This document shows positions 1 to 11,674 of a stretch of 64,000 bases of DNA, one piece after another. Both the position numbers and the translations under genes were made by a program. The first letter of the stretch is position 1; every line of letters starts with the position of its first letter. Location of the stretch: contig JAKTNV010000005.1 of the NCBI GenBank assembly GCA_022747635.1, positions 85,699,969 through 85,763,968 on the forward strand, read 5' to 3'. Source of the stretch: Hetaerina americana (taxonomy: Eukaryota > Arthropoda > Insecta > Odonata > Calopterygidae). Under the pieces are notes generated by a model, which saw only the letters and a program-made list of their open reading frames with translations, made no database searches and was not told the origin of the DNA.

Positions 1-660
1 ATCGATGGGACGCTTGACTCCAGCGCGGTCGTAAGTGGAACATTTGATTCCAACACGAAGAAAACAGCTAAGTCTTGATCTTGACCGCTCGTTTCATTTC
101 TCACTCCCCTCAGCGAAAGTCTCTCCCTTAGCGAGGAGCCTTGAAAGAATTGTCTCTTTACCAACTGATAATAGTAAGCGAATTGCCTGACGGATTTTTT
201 CCTGGCACGTTTCGCGAATTACGATTCATCACAAGACACAAATAAAAGACCTTCACACACTCTTGTTTTACAAACATGTGCATGTCATTCAAGCCACGGA
301 AATTTTTATGGTGTGCGCACCAAGCCCCGTTGGATCTCTGCCACATTTTTTTTTGTCTTCAAGCAAGAGCAAGTCGGCAAAATTACGGGGCGCGTGGGAC
401 GGACCAAGGCAATGGGGTGTTGCGTAAGATCTGGCGTCGGCGTCTGTTCTGCCACTAGGGAAACTGAATGGCAAAACCAAAAAGCGGCTTAATGGAAACA
501 CGGAATCATCCCGACGCGAAGCACCTCTTGATCATCGGGTCGACCCAAAATTCGAAGTTTAGAACGGTGAGAGGGGAAAATTGAACTCAATAATTGACAT
601 ATTCGATGTTTCCAGGCTTAACTTTGTGAAAATACATGATCAACTGAAGTGAAAAAAACA
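1..660. other. non-coding, no gene recognised
   Basis: Only short overlapping open frames occur here, with no recognisable domain, splice-bounded exon or repeat structure. Several CpGs are present in the first 550 bases, but nothing specific can be assigned. Confidence 0.4.
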
Positions 661-665
661 ACGTA

Positions 666-818
666 TCTTTCCATCAAATTTTTTATTAGGTACGACTAGT
701 TTCAACGTATCGGCGCCATTCTCAGGTTGTGGTCCGTCACGTCAACGTCATTCACAACCTGAGAATGGCGCCGATACGTTGAAACTAATCGTACCTAATT
801 AAAAATTTGGTGGAAAGA
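666..818. repeat. foldback element with ~65-bp arms
   Basis: The left arm (666-730) and right arm (754-818) are near-perfect inverted complements around a loop of about 23 nt that contains repeated acgtcaacgtca. The right arm contains the string CTGAGAATGG followed by CGCCGATACGTTGAAAC. This resembles a decayed hammerhead-ribozyme core (CTGA.GA ... GAAAC) of the kind known from the terminal repeats of Penelope-like retroelements. The inverted arrangement is seen directly; the Penelope link is inference. It could instead be an ordinary foldback MITE. Confidence 0.75.
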
Positions 819-964
819 ATGTTTTTTTTACTTGAGTTCAGCTATTGACCGTGGTCATCTCATGATCTCTCTCTGCTGGCTTTTCTGCCTCTTTTCGTCA
901 AGACACGTAATAACTCTAGGTGCAAGACTCAGTTATTGGTCTTTTTTTCTGGTGCATACGGAAT

Positions 965-1038
965 AAACAAGATACAAGATGAACATAAACAAGATACAAG
1001 AGGAACATAAACAAGATACAAGATGAACATAAACAAGA
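965..1038. repeat. 22-bp tandem repeat, ~3.4 copies
   Basis: The unit begins aaacaagatacaagatgaac and recurs at 965, 987 and 1009, with a partial fourth copy from 1031. One copy differs by a single base (agg for atg). It directly precedes the LINE fragment, and the last copies may be part of that fragment. Confidence 0.85.
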
Positions 1039-1560
1039 CGAAGACTCTTAGTATGTGGACGAGAGAAGCGGAATAGAGTAGTCACACTGAAAGGACAAAA
1101 ATAAGAGCAAGTGGATTCCTTCGCCTATCTCGGAAGTACCATCACATGGGACGAAATAATTACTACAGACATCAAGTAAAGAATAGCTCAAGCTAAGAGA
1201 GCATTCACAATGAAGAGACAACTGCTGTGTTCAAAGAAGATAGAACTGCAGACGAGGAAACAATGCGTGGAAACATTCGAATGGAGCGTGGCACTCACTC
1301 TACGGTTCAGAAGCATAGACCATCGGAAAGGTAGACCAGAGAAGACTAGAAGCCTTCGAAACCTGACACTGCAGGAGGTTGGGAGAACGGACCTTATGGA
1401 ACACCACAGAGAAAAGAAGAACCAATTGGATTGGCCTCACCCTGAGGCACAATGGATTCGTGAATAATATAACAGAAGGAAAAATAGAGGAAAAAGTCCC
1501 AAGAGGAAGGCCAAGGGATAAATTAATATATGGGAAAAATAAAGGAGAAAGTACATTGAG
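1021..1560 (+). mobile_element. non-LTR retrotransposon (LINE) ORF2 C-terminal fragment
   Basis: Conceptual translation with frame breaks gives the usual C-terminal part of invertebrate LINE reverse transcriptases. In order it shows VDSFAYLGSTIT, then RIAQAKRAF, a WSVAL segment, then RHNGF and EGKIEEK..RGRPRDKLI. In intact elements this region follows the catalytic palm and ends ORF2. Here it has in-frame stops (for example after TTDIK) and frame changes, so it is a dead copy. A SINE-like sequence follows immediately. The LINE clade is not certain from this part alone. Confidence 0.8.
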
Positions 1561-1830
1561 GGGATCGGGATGGTGCGGGGGCTAATGTACAGGCTTCCCA
1601 CTGAGAGGGCCCGGGTTCAAATCCTGGAGACATACGTTTCAGCAGTATCTCGATCCCTACTCGAGGTTCTATGTGGAGAACACTTTGAGTGAGTGCGACG
1701 TCCGTCGGATGGGACGTTAAACTACACACCCTTTGGCGCCTTTCGACAAGAGTAAGCTAATGCCGACGCCGGGTTTCTCTCCACCCTTCATCCTTACCCA
1801 TCCATCCCTAATTGCGCAAATGGCCCTAGC
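1560..1830 (+). mobile_element. tRNA-like SINE (family 2)
   Basis: A good RNA polymerase III B-box-like string, gggttcaaatcc, lies near 1613-1624, preceded by a weak A-box region. The body continues with gtccgtcggatgggacgtta and a GC-rich segment ending near gccgggtttctctcc. Conserved central blocks of this style occur in many invertebrate SINEs, but I cannot name the family. It differs in sequence from the SINEs at 19.9 and 29.9 kb. Confidence 0.6.
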
Positions 1831-1839
1831 TGTCAGTCG

Positions 1840-2750
1840 CCCCCCTTAAAACTACTTAGTACATTGCAAAAAATACTAGGAAGTAAGCAAATTAGCATCA
1901 GATAGGGCAGGGTGGAGGGCTGCAGTCAACCAATCTTAGGATTGAACGACCAATGATGATGTAATAAACCCTTGAATGATTTGTGAATTCCGTCACTTTG
2001 TAAGCCCTTACCCTAAATTTATACTCGAGAAATCGCCTTAAAGTTCTCTCAATAAGACAGCCGTTATGACTTAATCAATGTAGGTCTTCGGCAATGAAGA
2101 TACGATATCACTTCATCGGTATACTTAAAAGAAAGTGGAGGTGCTTTTCCTGTTTCAGGAAAAAATATGGCGAGCGAAAACAGCTATAACTTTTTATAGT
2201 CCAGTACTGTGGCGGTTCAGGAGAGGAGGGAGCTCGAATTCTCCCTAAGATAAGTATAACATATTATTTATTTGGCTTCATTTGATTGCTTAAAAATTAA
2301 CAAGAACCCAAAAATCGAAGAGCTTTGGTTTTAACATAACTGATACATTTCACCGCTTACCGACATCACGTCTTCTCTCGCCCCCTCTCTTAATATCGTG
2401 GCCAGGAAATGGAAATGCCACCCCCCCCCTCCGGAAGTCGACCATGGATCCGCCTCTAGTCTTGCCGGTGCGTAAAACCGATTCATGGAATGAACATATT
2501 TTTAGTATTCACCGTTAGATAACTTTATTTTCCTAGACTAAAAGCTCACGAGAAAATATCAGCATTTTCGGTTTTGCAATTTATACGAGAATACGTATCC
2601 TCTATGCAAAAATATTGAATTCGATGAATATAAAATGTTTCACGAGCCACAAGCCTTAACGTTTCAGCCATATTGTTATTATGTTTGGTATTTTAACGGA
2701 TAAGATAGGTTTTAGATGGACACTACCAAAACAACGGTACAACGATATAT
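1840..2750. other. AT-rich non-coding DNA
   Basis: No gene, exon or recognisable mobile element is seen. There is a C-run near 2420 and AT-rich sequence from 2480 on. Confidence 0.4.
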
Positions 2751-2759
2751 TCCCTTACC

Positions 2760-3090
2760 TTTCCAATAAAACACAATCTGACATCCGACAGGACAGTTAA
2801 ACCCTTCTTCAATTCCACATACTTCCTTCCTCCCTTCAGGCCATCCCACTCTTATTTCTACCCCTTCCTCGTTTGCCTAACATCCCCCTCTCATATCGAA
2901 TTCTTCAAAATCTCATTGGCAATCAATATGCTTTGCATCCATTTCTCCTGTCACCTTATGATTTCTCCCGACAATCCTCTTTCCTACAGCACGATGCGTA
3001 GTCAGACTTCCTTGCCTGTTTTCCCCTCATTACATTTCTCCATTTCCATCTTTCTCGACACCCACACATCAAAAGATAAGACTATCGTCT
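2760..3090 (-). mobile_element. LINE ORF2 C-terminal remnant
   Basis: On the minus strand the broken translation reads FDVWVSRKMEM, then ERGLSGEIIR, QEKWMQSILIANEILKNSI and GLKGGRKYVELKKG. This is the same C-terminal block as in the fragments at 4.6, 22.8 and 36.2 kb (compare MQRILIGSGILNTVIEE at 36.4 kb). Stops interrupt it. Confidence 0.7.
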
Positions 3091-3288
3091 TGCTTCAACG
3101 ACCATATTTCCGTGCTGCGCAAAACCTACCTCAATAACAATATTTTATACGAGCCTTTTCTTAACATATTTTCCCAGCGTATCTGTCAACAATTCCCTCT
3201 TTCGTGTGAAAAGTTCTTTTGCTAATGCAATTCTCCTTCTCGTGACCCCATTACTTTGATCATCATTTTGGTCCAAAATTATCAAATG

Positions 3289-4081
3289 CGAGGGCTTTCC
3301 AGAAAGTAACCTCCATTATGATATAAAAAATACACTGGAATAGATACAGAATATTTATCATTCTCATCTCAATACTACATATCTCTACTATGTTTATTCA
3401 TATTTTCCAAACAGAATTAAATATTTGTTATATCTCTGAGCTAGCTTTCAAATTACTTCAGCATAAAATTCTGCCTCCTGAGATCGCAGCAAATCGTTCA
3501 TCGCAGCCATCCTGAGGTTCCTCGTCGAGACGAGCAGAATATTAATGATAGCCTAACTTTTTAGTCGTGCTTCCATGCAACAGAGTCGTAGAAATCTGTG
3601 GAAATCTTTCTAAAGATTTCAGATATCATAAAAGGCCGGTTTTCACGAGCTTTATCAACAATTTTCCGGCGCTGTTCATTGTTCACCACAGACGGGGGCG
3701 GCAACTTCCGTCATCATCAACATGGGCATTTGTCCGTTCACTCTCAAACGAACGACAACACTGACGCACTCAACTCTTTTCACTCATCACATTTGGTCCA
3801 TAGAGAGCACAAATTTCCATGATGATGAACGTCAGCAGTTTTGAAGTTTTTTTTGTCAGTGAAAACCTTATCACTGAACGGACTTCACATTTGGCGGGAA
3901 TTACAATTGTATTTATCATTTTGACTCGCTATTGTAAACAAATGATATGCGGCGTGACCTTCCAACTACTGAAGCTCGAGGCGTGCTGACCTACTGTGCG
4001 CGTCAATACAGCGACCATTCAGCCCACTCCACTAATTCTCACGCTGCACGAAAACTGAGGTTACTTTCTGGACAGCCTTCG
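3289..4081 (-). mobile_element. non-autonomous mariner-like element with degraded transposase
   Basis: Both ends carry a terminal inverted repeat of about 25 bp (cgagggctttccagaaagta at the left; the complement of the right end reads cgaaggctgtccagaaagta), with two mismatches. The flanking dinucleotides are TG and TA, consistent with a decayed TA target duplication. On the minus strand around 3600-3830, pieces of a mariner transposase N-terminus remain (LYGPNVMSE, then VDDDG.CRP, then VDKARENRPFMISEI) with frame breaks. There is no catalytic DDD domain, so it could only move with help from another element. Confidence 0.7.
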
Positions 4082-4089
4082 TAAATAAG

Positions 4090-4555
4090 GCCGCCCAACA
4101 GGTCAGGAGCCTTTGCAATCGCCTCACATAGGAATAGACGCTGCGGGAACTACCTATGGCAGACTTTTACTGGAGTAATAATCATTACTCCCGCTAGCAC
4201 AACTCTATTAGTCGTCAGAACAAACAACCCTTGCCACCACGTCGAGATTGTAGTCCATAGGAAGGGGTAGCTATAAAAATATGTGAAATATCTAGTTGAA
4301 ACCCTAAGAAGCCGAGTGCCAGGACCTTTTTTTATCGTTTTTGAAACTAATACGTAGCTAAATAACATCTCTTTTATCTACATATGATGCGTTCATTTAT
4401 CTGTACGATTTCGTAAAAATATATTTTCCTTAAGACTTTAAGGCTTGAAAATGTATTCCTCCAACAATCCTCCCTTCAGCGTTCCTCGAAAAGAAGACAT
4501 TCAAATGTCCCACCACCAGGCACAGAATCATCAGGGCATCAAGAAAATATCAGAG
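4090..4555. other. non-coding, nothing recognised
   Basis: AT-rich sequence without splice-bounded frames or repeat similarity that I can see. Confidence 0.35.
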
Positions 4556-4559
4556 AAAA

Positions 4560-4980
4560 CTCTGATATTGAGCCTGTTTTTTTTTACGGCGCGGAAACTT
4601 GGTTCGTTGAGGCAAGATAATTGGCGTAGTTTGGAGACTTTTGAAATGTACATATATGTGCGTGGAGAAAGATGGAAAAGTACGGGGAGGAATTCGAAAG
4701 AAAAAGTATTTGGCGGGGGAGGGAAGGCGTGGGGGAGGGGAGGGAGGGATGTTGGGAGAAATGCAAAAGAGGCGGGTGAAGTGGATGTAGCTTCGATTGA
4801 CGATGGAATTTGAAAGATTACTACGTTGGAGGGGAGAATGTTAGGCAAACAGGAGAAAGGGAGGAGAGGACTGGCCGGGATGGAATGAAGGAAGGTGAGG
4901 ATGTATGAGGAATCGAGAAATGGTTTACTGTGAAGTTTTAGCTGAGACCTATGTACATTTTCCACCAAATTTTTAGTCTG
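4560..4980 (+). mobile_element. LINE ORF2 C-terminal remnant
   Basis: The plus-strand translation shows SLRQDNWRSLETFEMYIY, a G-rich degenerate stretch, then TLEGRMLGKQERGRRGLAGM. These match the typical order of LINE C-termini, an LEAFEMW-like block followed by LEGRMEGKR.RGRPR. The open frame at 4445-4813 is part of this relic and not a host gene. Confidence 0.65.
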
Positions 4981-4984
4981 GTGA

Positions 4985-7900
4985 CCTACACCCTATTGCC
5001 ACACGCCCTCGCGAATTACTGCGGGTTGAGATTCAGATGATAGTGTAGGAAGGAGTGCAGATGGGTTGAAGAAGGACTTACGACCGTCTTCCCTACCTTA
5101 GGTCTTAGACACCACCCTCCCGGAATGAGGGAATATCCAGGCCATTGAAGTCGAGGGGGCATGGTAAGAGAGAGCAGTTCGAAGATGTGGAGGAATTTCG
5201 GGAGGGGGGAGTGGACGGTACTGTATGGGGGGAAGGGAGGTATACTGAAAGACAAATGATACACGCTAGGCACAAGAGATAAAACGTGAGATGTTTTAAT
5301 GGAATCGAAAGTGATACCGAGAAGTTGGAAGGAATACAAAGAAAAATTTTATGATTGAGTTATAAGATAGTTAAGCTTTGTAATGCGTAGAGGGAAGGGC
5401 GACATGGATGAGGATATTTTGGGTACATTATTAAAACATAGCGAGAGAGAAAAGCGCAAAGCGAACTTTAAGGTGAACAAATCACTTAGAATAGACAATG
5501 TCCCGCGAAATTAATCAACACCTTAGGTAGAGGTGGCAGGAAGAGATTTTTATGACTTGTTCATGATGAGGAAGGAGTTAGCCTAGAAGTTTAGTTGGGA
5601 CGGTCTCAATCAATTATTAGCGCCATGTGAGGACCATATGACTTTTAATTTCACCCACTGCTAGTACCGAGAATTATTTTCGACGGCAAATTGTAAAAAA
5701 AGGGTACTCAATACGTAAATAACTTGAGCGAAGAACAGGCGTAGAACATGATACGGGAAGCCAAAGCAGGGTCGAGAAAACAATCAGAAAGGAGCGAGAG
5801 CTGTCAGGATCAGGACATCTTCGTTACGAACTTCTTTTGCAATTTTTTGCGAATATTTGACATATTTGTGGCAGAATCGATCGCAAGACAGCATCTCAGT
5901 CGGGGAATCGATTTTGGACAATCATGCGTACAATGCACAGCCATTAGATGCCGCGTAAGTTAAGCTACCAAAGGATGTGCAAACTATTCGTCTGATTCCA
6001 AATTAAACGGACAATTTTGCATTTATCAATAACGATAGTTATTGAACGTTTGAGTATACAAAATTATATTTATATTAAATAAAGTATTAAAAAAATGTTT
6101 ATATAAAATATAGAGAAATAAAAATGTCTACTTTTGAGTCCCCATACAGGTACTTCTCAGAAACAGGTTTCACTGCTAAAAATCTATAAATTATACCATT
6201 ATTATAGTAGTATACGATATTCCCTAACTTCTTTAGTTTTCATTGAATCGGGCATGTAATGTTGATTGCATATCATTAATAATAGTAGAAATATTCATGA
6301 AAGAATAATCCGAACTCGAAAATTTCTTCTACCTGAATGAGAATTATGAATTACAGTTTTCCGAAATATAGTACTTTATAGTCAGGGGTCCGTACACGCC
6401 TGTACTCGTAGTACACGTCTGCGACTTAAATGTTAGAATGGAGCATAAGGGATAAGGTGACTTAAATCGTAACGTCCAATAACTTAAACTGAACAGATGA
6501 GGGTAGCAGGTGGCGAATCGGGATGGACACTGATCGATCCGGGAGAAAAAAAATCACTCCTAGCCAAAGTCCCAACACACTCGAACACTCAACTTCGGTC
6601 GCGCCTGGGTAACAACATCTATTGGAGGGGAAAGGGGGGAGGGCGGGTAGGGAGACCGAGGGATGGGGCGTGGCAGTAAGGGCCTCCAGCACTCCACGTC
6701 GGACGCCTTCCTCCATCCCAGCATCACCCGGCCCCCTCGAGGCATTCTTACGCGAGCGACATGGCCTTGGAGCTTCCGCCGCCCCACCCTACCACCCTTG
6801 CCGTGGATTGTATCACCCGTAGCGCTGTTGAATCATGAGAACTCCACCAATTCGATATGTTTTGCAAGGGAAATCATTCTCCTGCGAGACAGTTCGGGGG
6901 CAGCGTAGTGTACACAGGCAATGTAGTTTTACGTCTACGAATGTGTTCTACCCGTGCTCTACGTGTAGGTGATAAGAGAGATGAGTATTCAGTGAAGACT
7001 ACGTAAATCACCAAGGCATACTCATGAATTCGATACTGTGATGAGTTAACTGAAATATCAAAATACTAAATAGAGATAATTATTTTCAAACATATCTCCC
7101 AATTTGAAATACATAGAAATCACCTTAAAAGTAATTTTTTTCGGGAAAAAGTACATGGGAAAATACAATCCTTTTCATCGTGTTATGCTTCACTGCCACC
7201 AATATATCGGAACGGTATAGAACACATCTTTGCGTCGTGGCAGTTTATTTGTTCACAGGGTCGCTTAATTTTCTATCTTTTCGTGAATACCATATTAAAT
7301 GCTAAAAATTGAAAAAAAACTATTTTAATACTCCTTAATCACTTTTGTTTCCTTGTCATTAAATTTTTTCTTACAATCATCTATCAATACCCAACATATT
7401 CATTATTTCCGTGCTCGAAGTATGTTGGTCTGACGCCAGTCGCCAAACTTTGTCCTCATAACACAATGGAGGGACAAAACTTGACGCACTATCTACGCAG
7501 GTTACGTATTACATGTACTTTTGACATTGACTACGTGCCGCCTACACGTAGAAGAAGCGCGTGGGTATACATCACCTCTAAACGGCCGTAAATTTTGGAT
7601 TGAATAACGCGCACACGAAGAAGAAAAATGATTTAAAAAAGTGAGTTTTCAAAATCACGATGTTAAAATTCAAGGTGAATGCTGATTCATCTCGCGAAAA
7701 TGACGATGAAATTGACTTTGACGCATCGGAAATAGTTACCAATCCTTATTATTGCAAAAATATTTAAAATTAATGTGACTCTTCTTTCTCTGTGAGAATA
7801 AACTTGGCCCAAGTCCTCTATGAATATGTCATTCCATTTTTATCCTTTCGCCGCTAGCCGTTGTTTCCCATAGGAGTCGAAGCTACGAGAACCCACCGTT

Positions 7901-8565
7901 GCACTGCCCTGGGTAGAGTTATAACCCTGACACTTATACGCACAGTTATATAATCGCCACCGGCATTGGTCGTCTGCTTCCTACGAGAAGCCTCGCCTTA
8001 TGTCTTTTCTTATTTTTTTTCTCCGCTGCCGCCTTTCCCTTCTCTTATAACCACAGTGCATTCTTTAAGTAGTCCATTGCCTTCAGTCTATTCTTTTCCC
8101 ACTTTTCTCCTTCTCTTTCAGCCACGCCCACTATTAACTATGCTGTTAAACAAACCTTCTATTAATTATGTAACGCAAATGTTACCCAGTCGTGATTGAG
8201 GACTGGCTGCATCGAGAGGCACAAGAGCGGTTTCGCTTGCATAAGCGTTTTGAGAGCTCTTTCATCACGTAGCCTGATATACATTTTTGAAAAACTGTGA
8301 CACATCAATTTCTGTGCCGGTCCTCAGCTTATTTTATTTCTCCATGAATTTCGGACGAAGTTCCTGTATTCATACGCCTTTTTATTTAAGTATTTTCAAA
8401 TTCCGTTGCAGAAATTCTTCAGATGCTGGATGTTGTTCATCGCTATTATTATAGTACGAGTATAAGGAGTGCCTATAAGAATGAGAATCAAGGGGACATT
8501 CTAACTCAATACGTCGTGATAAACTAGTAGACACAGCTGACGAAAAAACGGGAGCGGGTTAACAT
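4985..8565. other. long stretch without a recognised gene
   Basis: Only short, mutually overlapping open frames occur. A G/C-rich segment at about 6480-6910 has frames open on both strands but no domain or convincing exon boundary. The 7.97-8.2 kb stretch is pyrimidine-rich on the plus strand and may be another reversed LINE tail, which I could not confirm. Confidence 0.35.
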
Positions 8566-8569
8566 TGTA

Positions 8570-8733
8570 AACAAAATAGGAAAAAACAAAATGGAAAAAA
8601 AACAAATAAGAAAAAATGTGCTCTTTTTTAAACAACTATTGTTGAATGGAACCAGCTGCCTGGAGGTTTGTTTGAGCCCTTTCCATCCAATTTTAGGATT
8701 TTTAAGAATAAGTGTAAAGCCGCCACTGAATGA
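8570..8733 (+). mobile_element. LINE ORF C-terminal tail remnant
   Basis: From 8641 the plus strand reads VEWNQLPGGLFEPFPSNF, then RIFKNKCKAATE, then a stop at 8731-8733. The order W-N-x-LP followed by F...K resembles the end of many LINE-encoded reverse transcriptases (WN.LP...V.....F). It is short and no upstream part is recognisable. Confidence 0.55.
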
Positions 8734-8739
8734 TAAGCG

Positions 8740-11570
8740 TCATTGATCAGTGATTATTATACTATTGTACTTATTAAAAATATTGTTCTGTACGCGATGG
8801 GGAGAGCGTGAGAAGTTGTATTGCAAAAATTGAATGATGCGTTAACGGTGCCCGATTTTGAACGGTTTAAGAAGTTGAAGAGTGCGTGATTATGGACGGG
8901 ATGCGGCGATGGACGATGCGTTTTATGTATGGTGTCAATCTAGTCCATGTGTGATGGTAAAAATGCGGTTGATAATCTTTTAGTTCCATTGCATATAAGG
9001 GAATTTTGTCTCATATCTGTTCGTCTTGAGTATGTGCATTGTAAGAGTGATCGTTGACCAGACTTGACCGTTGCCACCAGGACAATTGCCTTATTGCAAC
9101 GAGACTTTTATAATAATCATAATAATAAAAAGTGACGAAGGTTTCCGAGAGAGAATAATAATGGAGTTGATCGTTACGTAATACACAATCGCATAATCTC
9201 ATCAGATTCAAACCATGATGCTATTGAAATGTTGCCTAGCCCTCGTGGAATGTCACATTCCCCTTATTGGTTGCCATTTGGATTCTGTAGGAATCTCTTC
9301 ACGAAAGAACAGAGGCCCACCCGAAAAGAACATGGCTTCGTGTTGGTACGTAGTTCGAGAAAAGGATGGAGAAGAGTGTACAACATTGGATACGTGATAA
9401 ACGCGGGATTCAATCGAAAAGTACGCGGAGCATCGTTGCTTAATCTTGTCTGCAATCAACTTAAGAACGCGGGCATGAAGTAAAACGGACAAAGAGTTGA
9501 ACAGCGTTACGAGTTTATTAAAGACGTGAGCAGGCCGCTACGTGATCACAATCCGTTAGCGATAGCACTCGTCCAGGTGAACGGAACAATCGTCGCACTA
9601 CGGGAGCAAATTTTGCTCACTTGTTTCTCGGGATTTAATGCGTTGAATTGACCACTTATATCGGTTCTACCGTTAATTCGAATAACTTCAAAAATTTCAC
9701 CGAAGTATCTGTGGATATAATGCATCAATTTAAATTCTTTAATATCCGCGCTAACCTCGCCAATTTTTATCAAATGGATAAAAAAATAATATCGAAATAT
9801 TCTACTCCATATGTTTTCCTCTTGAATTACTCTTCGAAGTACTTATTCCTTTCTATCTCAGAAGATCCATTTTATTTTCATCTGTGGCATCATATTTCCA
9901 TCGCTAATTAACTTCTTTCCTCTGCCATTTTTATCTTCCATGTCTTAGAAAAGTTGTGGAAATATTCCATATTGTATAAGTTGTTGTGAAACTTTTCCTC
10001 ATATCAATGGTATTATTATTTGTCGTAGTTATCCGTTTTTATGAGCTTGCTACTTCCGTCTTGTTTCTTCTGTAATGATCTTTCTAGGCAATTATAATAG
10101 TCCTGCATTTGTTCAGCAGTCTCCTTCCACGTGTCACTGTTAATTGAAATATTTTCAAAGGGCATGTTAGTCACCCGTCCGTCAGTTTTGGATTCAAACT
10201 CATCACGGAGGAAAGTAAGAGATTGATATTTTTAAAGATGCAAAATTTGCTCGTAATTTTGCTCATTAAATTTGAAGACGATGCCTTCTGAAGTAGCTAT
10301 ATATTTTGAAAAAATACGCATCGCTAACTGATTTCTAGAGACATAATTATTCAGGCATTCGCATGGCGGGTATCATTTTTTAGGATAATGTTTTAATTTA
10401 GATCTCTTTTGTTCAATATTTTGTACGATTCCATTAGTAACAGTTTTACATTTCTCTCTACATAATAGAAACAGCCTTTTTCCTCCGCTCTGAAATACCA
10501 CATTTTTTTCTTGCATTAAAAGAAATCAGATTGATATTTCTGTGCGGAAATGAACATATTCTAGCATACGTTTACACGTAGATTACATTTTTCTATCCAT
10601 ATCCATACTTGCACGGCCCATAAAACATTATATTTTGCTCTCTGCTTTAACCTTTAATATTCATTTCGTCTGAATTACATTTCATATACAATATTTCCCC
10701 CGCGTCTCTTTGTCCGTCGTGTTTATTTATTATTCTCTTGTATGTCATCCAGTGCTTCTCTTCCGGTTAACCTTTTCTTCCCCCAAGGGAATCGACAAGA
10801 TTTTCGGCGTCCTCCTTTGGAGCAGTTTGGACTGACGCGGACTTGGAGCGTGTTACCCTCCTGCTTTAGATGTTCTTCCTTACCTAACTTCAATTTGAAG
10901 ATCTTGTTCTTCTAAGCACGCATCTCCTAATTAATCATCGCTCGGGGGATAAATACTTCGATCAAGCATTGGGTAACATTTTTATGTTATTCAGACGTCC
11001 GAAATTGAATGCATGACTTGATGGCTTTCATGCTGTAGCAATTCTTGTTGCCCTCCTCTCTCTTCCGATTTCCCCATTTGTCAAGTGAAATATTTATTCA
11101 AGCGTTTTGCCTGTTAATACAAAGCAATGGCGTAAAGATAATAAGGATTAAATTTAAATTAAAATCACTTGGTATACTCCCATAGTCAATTTATGTTAGG
11201 TCTTCTTTCATTGAATTACAAAAATTTAAGCGTGGAAGAATAAATTTAGCGTGCAAGTATGTCAAGTGGTTTTAATTATTCACAATGAACGTAAAGTCCT
11301 TCCACCTAGTGATGTCTTATCCCGTTTCATATGTGCCAAATTAAAGATTTGCTCGGGAGATGCCCTGAGAGATCGAGGGCGAAGGCGTGAGGTGTCTCCC
11401 TCCTCCATCTCAGACACACTGCGGCACTCCCCGATTGCCCCTGGCGGTAGAAGACGTGGTACACTTTATGTACGGGTCATTCCAACCTTCCCGCTCCATC
11501 GATTAATACCTTCGCTGGAAGCCGAATTTCGTTCATTGCTGAAGAGGGATTCCTTTTGTTTCCTCCGCAG
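8740..11570. other. AT-rich non-coding DNA, no gene recognised
   Basis: Short frames near 9.2-9.9 kb (for example 9229-9483) show no family resemblance that I can name and have no splice-bounded support. The rest is AT-rich. Confidence 0.35.
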
Positions 11571-11674
11571 AGGGAGAGTCAGCAAAGGCGAGGCGACCGG
11601 CAGCGATGGCACCGGGAATCCTGGGAAGGAGGAGGGCGGGCCGCTCTCCAACGGGTGCAGGAGGGATGAGGAGG
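11571..11674 (+). CDS. candidate exon: N-terminal tail of SLC17-family transporter
   Basis: A 104-nt block is bounded by a textbook acceptor (a pyrimidine run ending tttcctccgcag at 11570) and a textbook donor (gtaagt from 11675). In the frame reading GRVSKGEATGSDGTGNPGKE, then EGGPLSNGCRRDEE, it ends with one extra G. The SLC17 exon at 20841 needs exactly one preceding base (G+GC gives glycine), so the joined sequence reads RRDEE-G-KRRVRC just ahead of TM1. Hydrophilic N-tails of this kind are normal in the family. No in-frame ATG lies in the exon, so the start codon would be further upstream. The ATG at 11606 is in another frame. Joining over a 9.2-kb intron is inference. Confidence 0.5.

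Noticed and set aside
4445..4968. 122-aa (+) and 145-aa (-) frames as host genes
   Set aside because: The plus strand is a decayed LINE C-terminus, and the minus frame is its proline/leucine-rich shadow.
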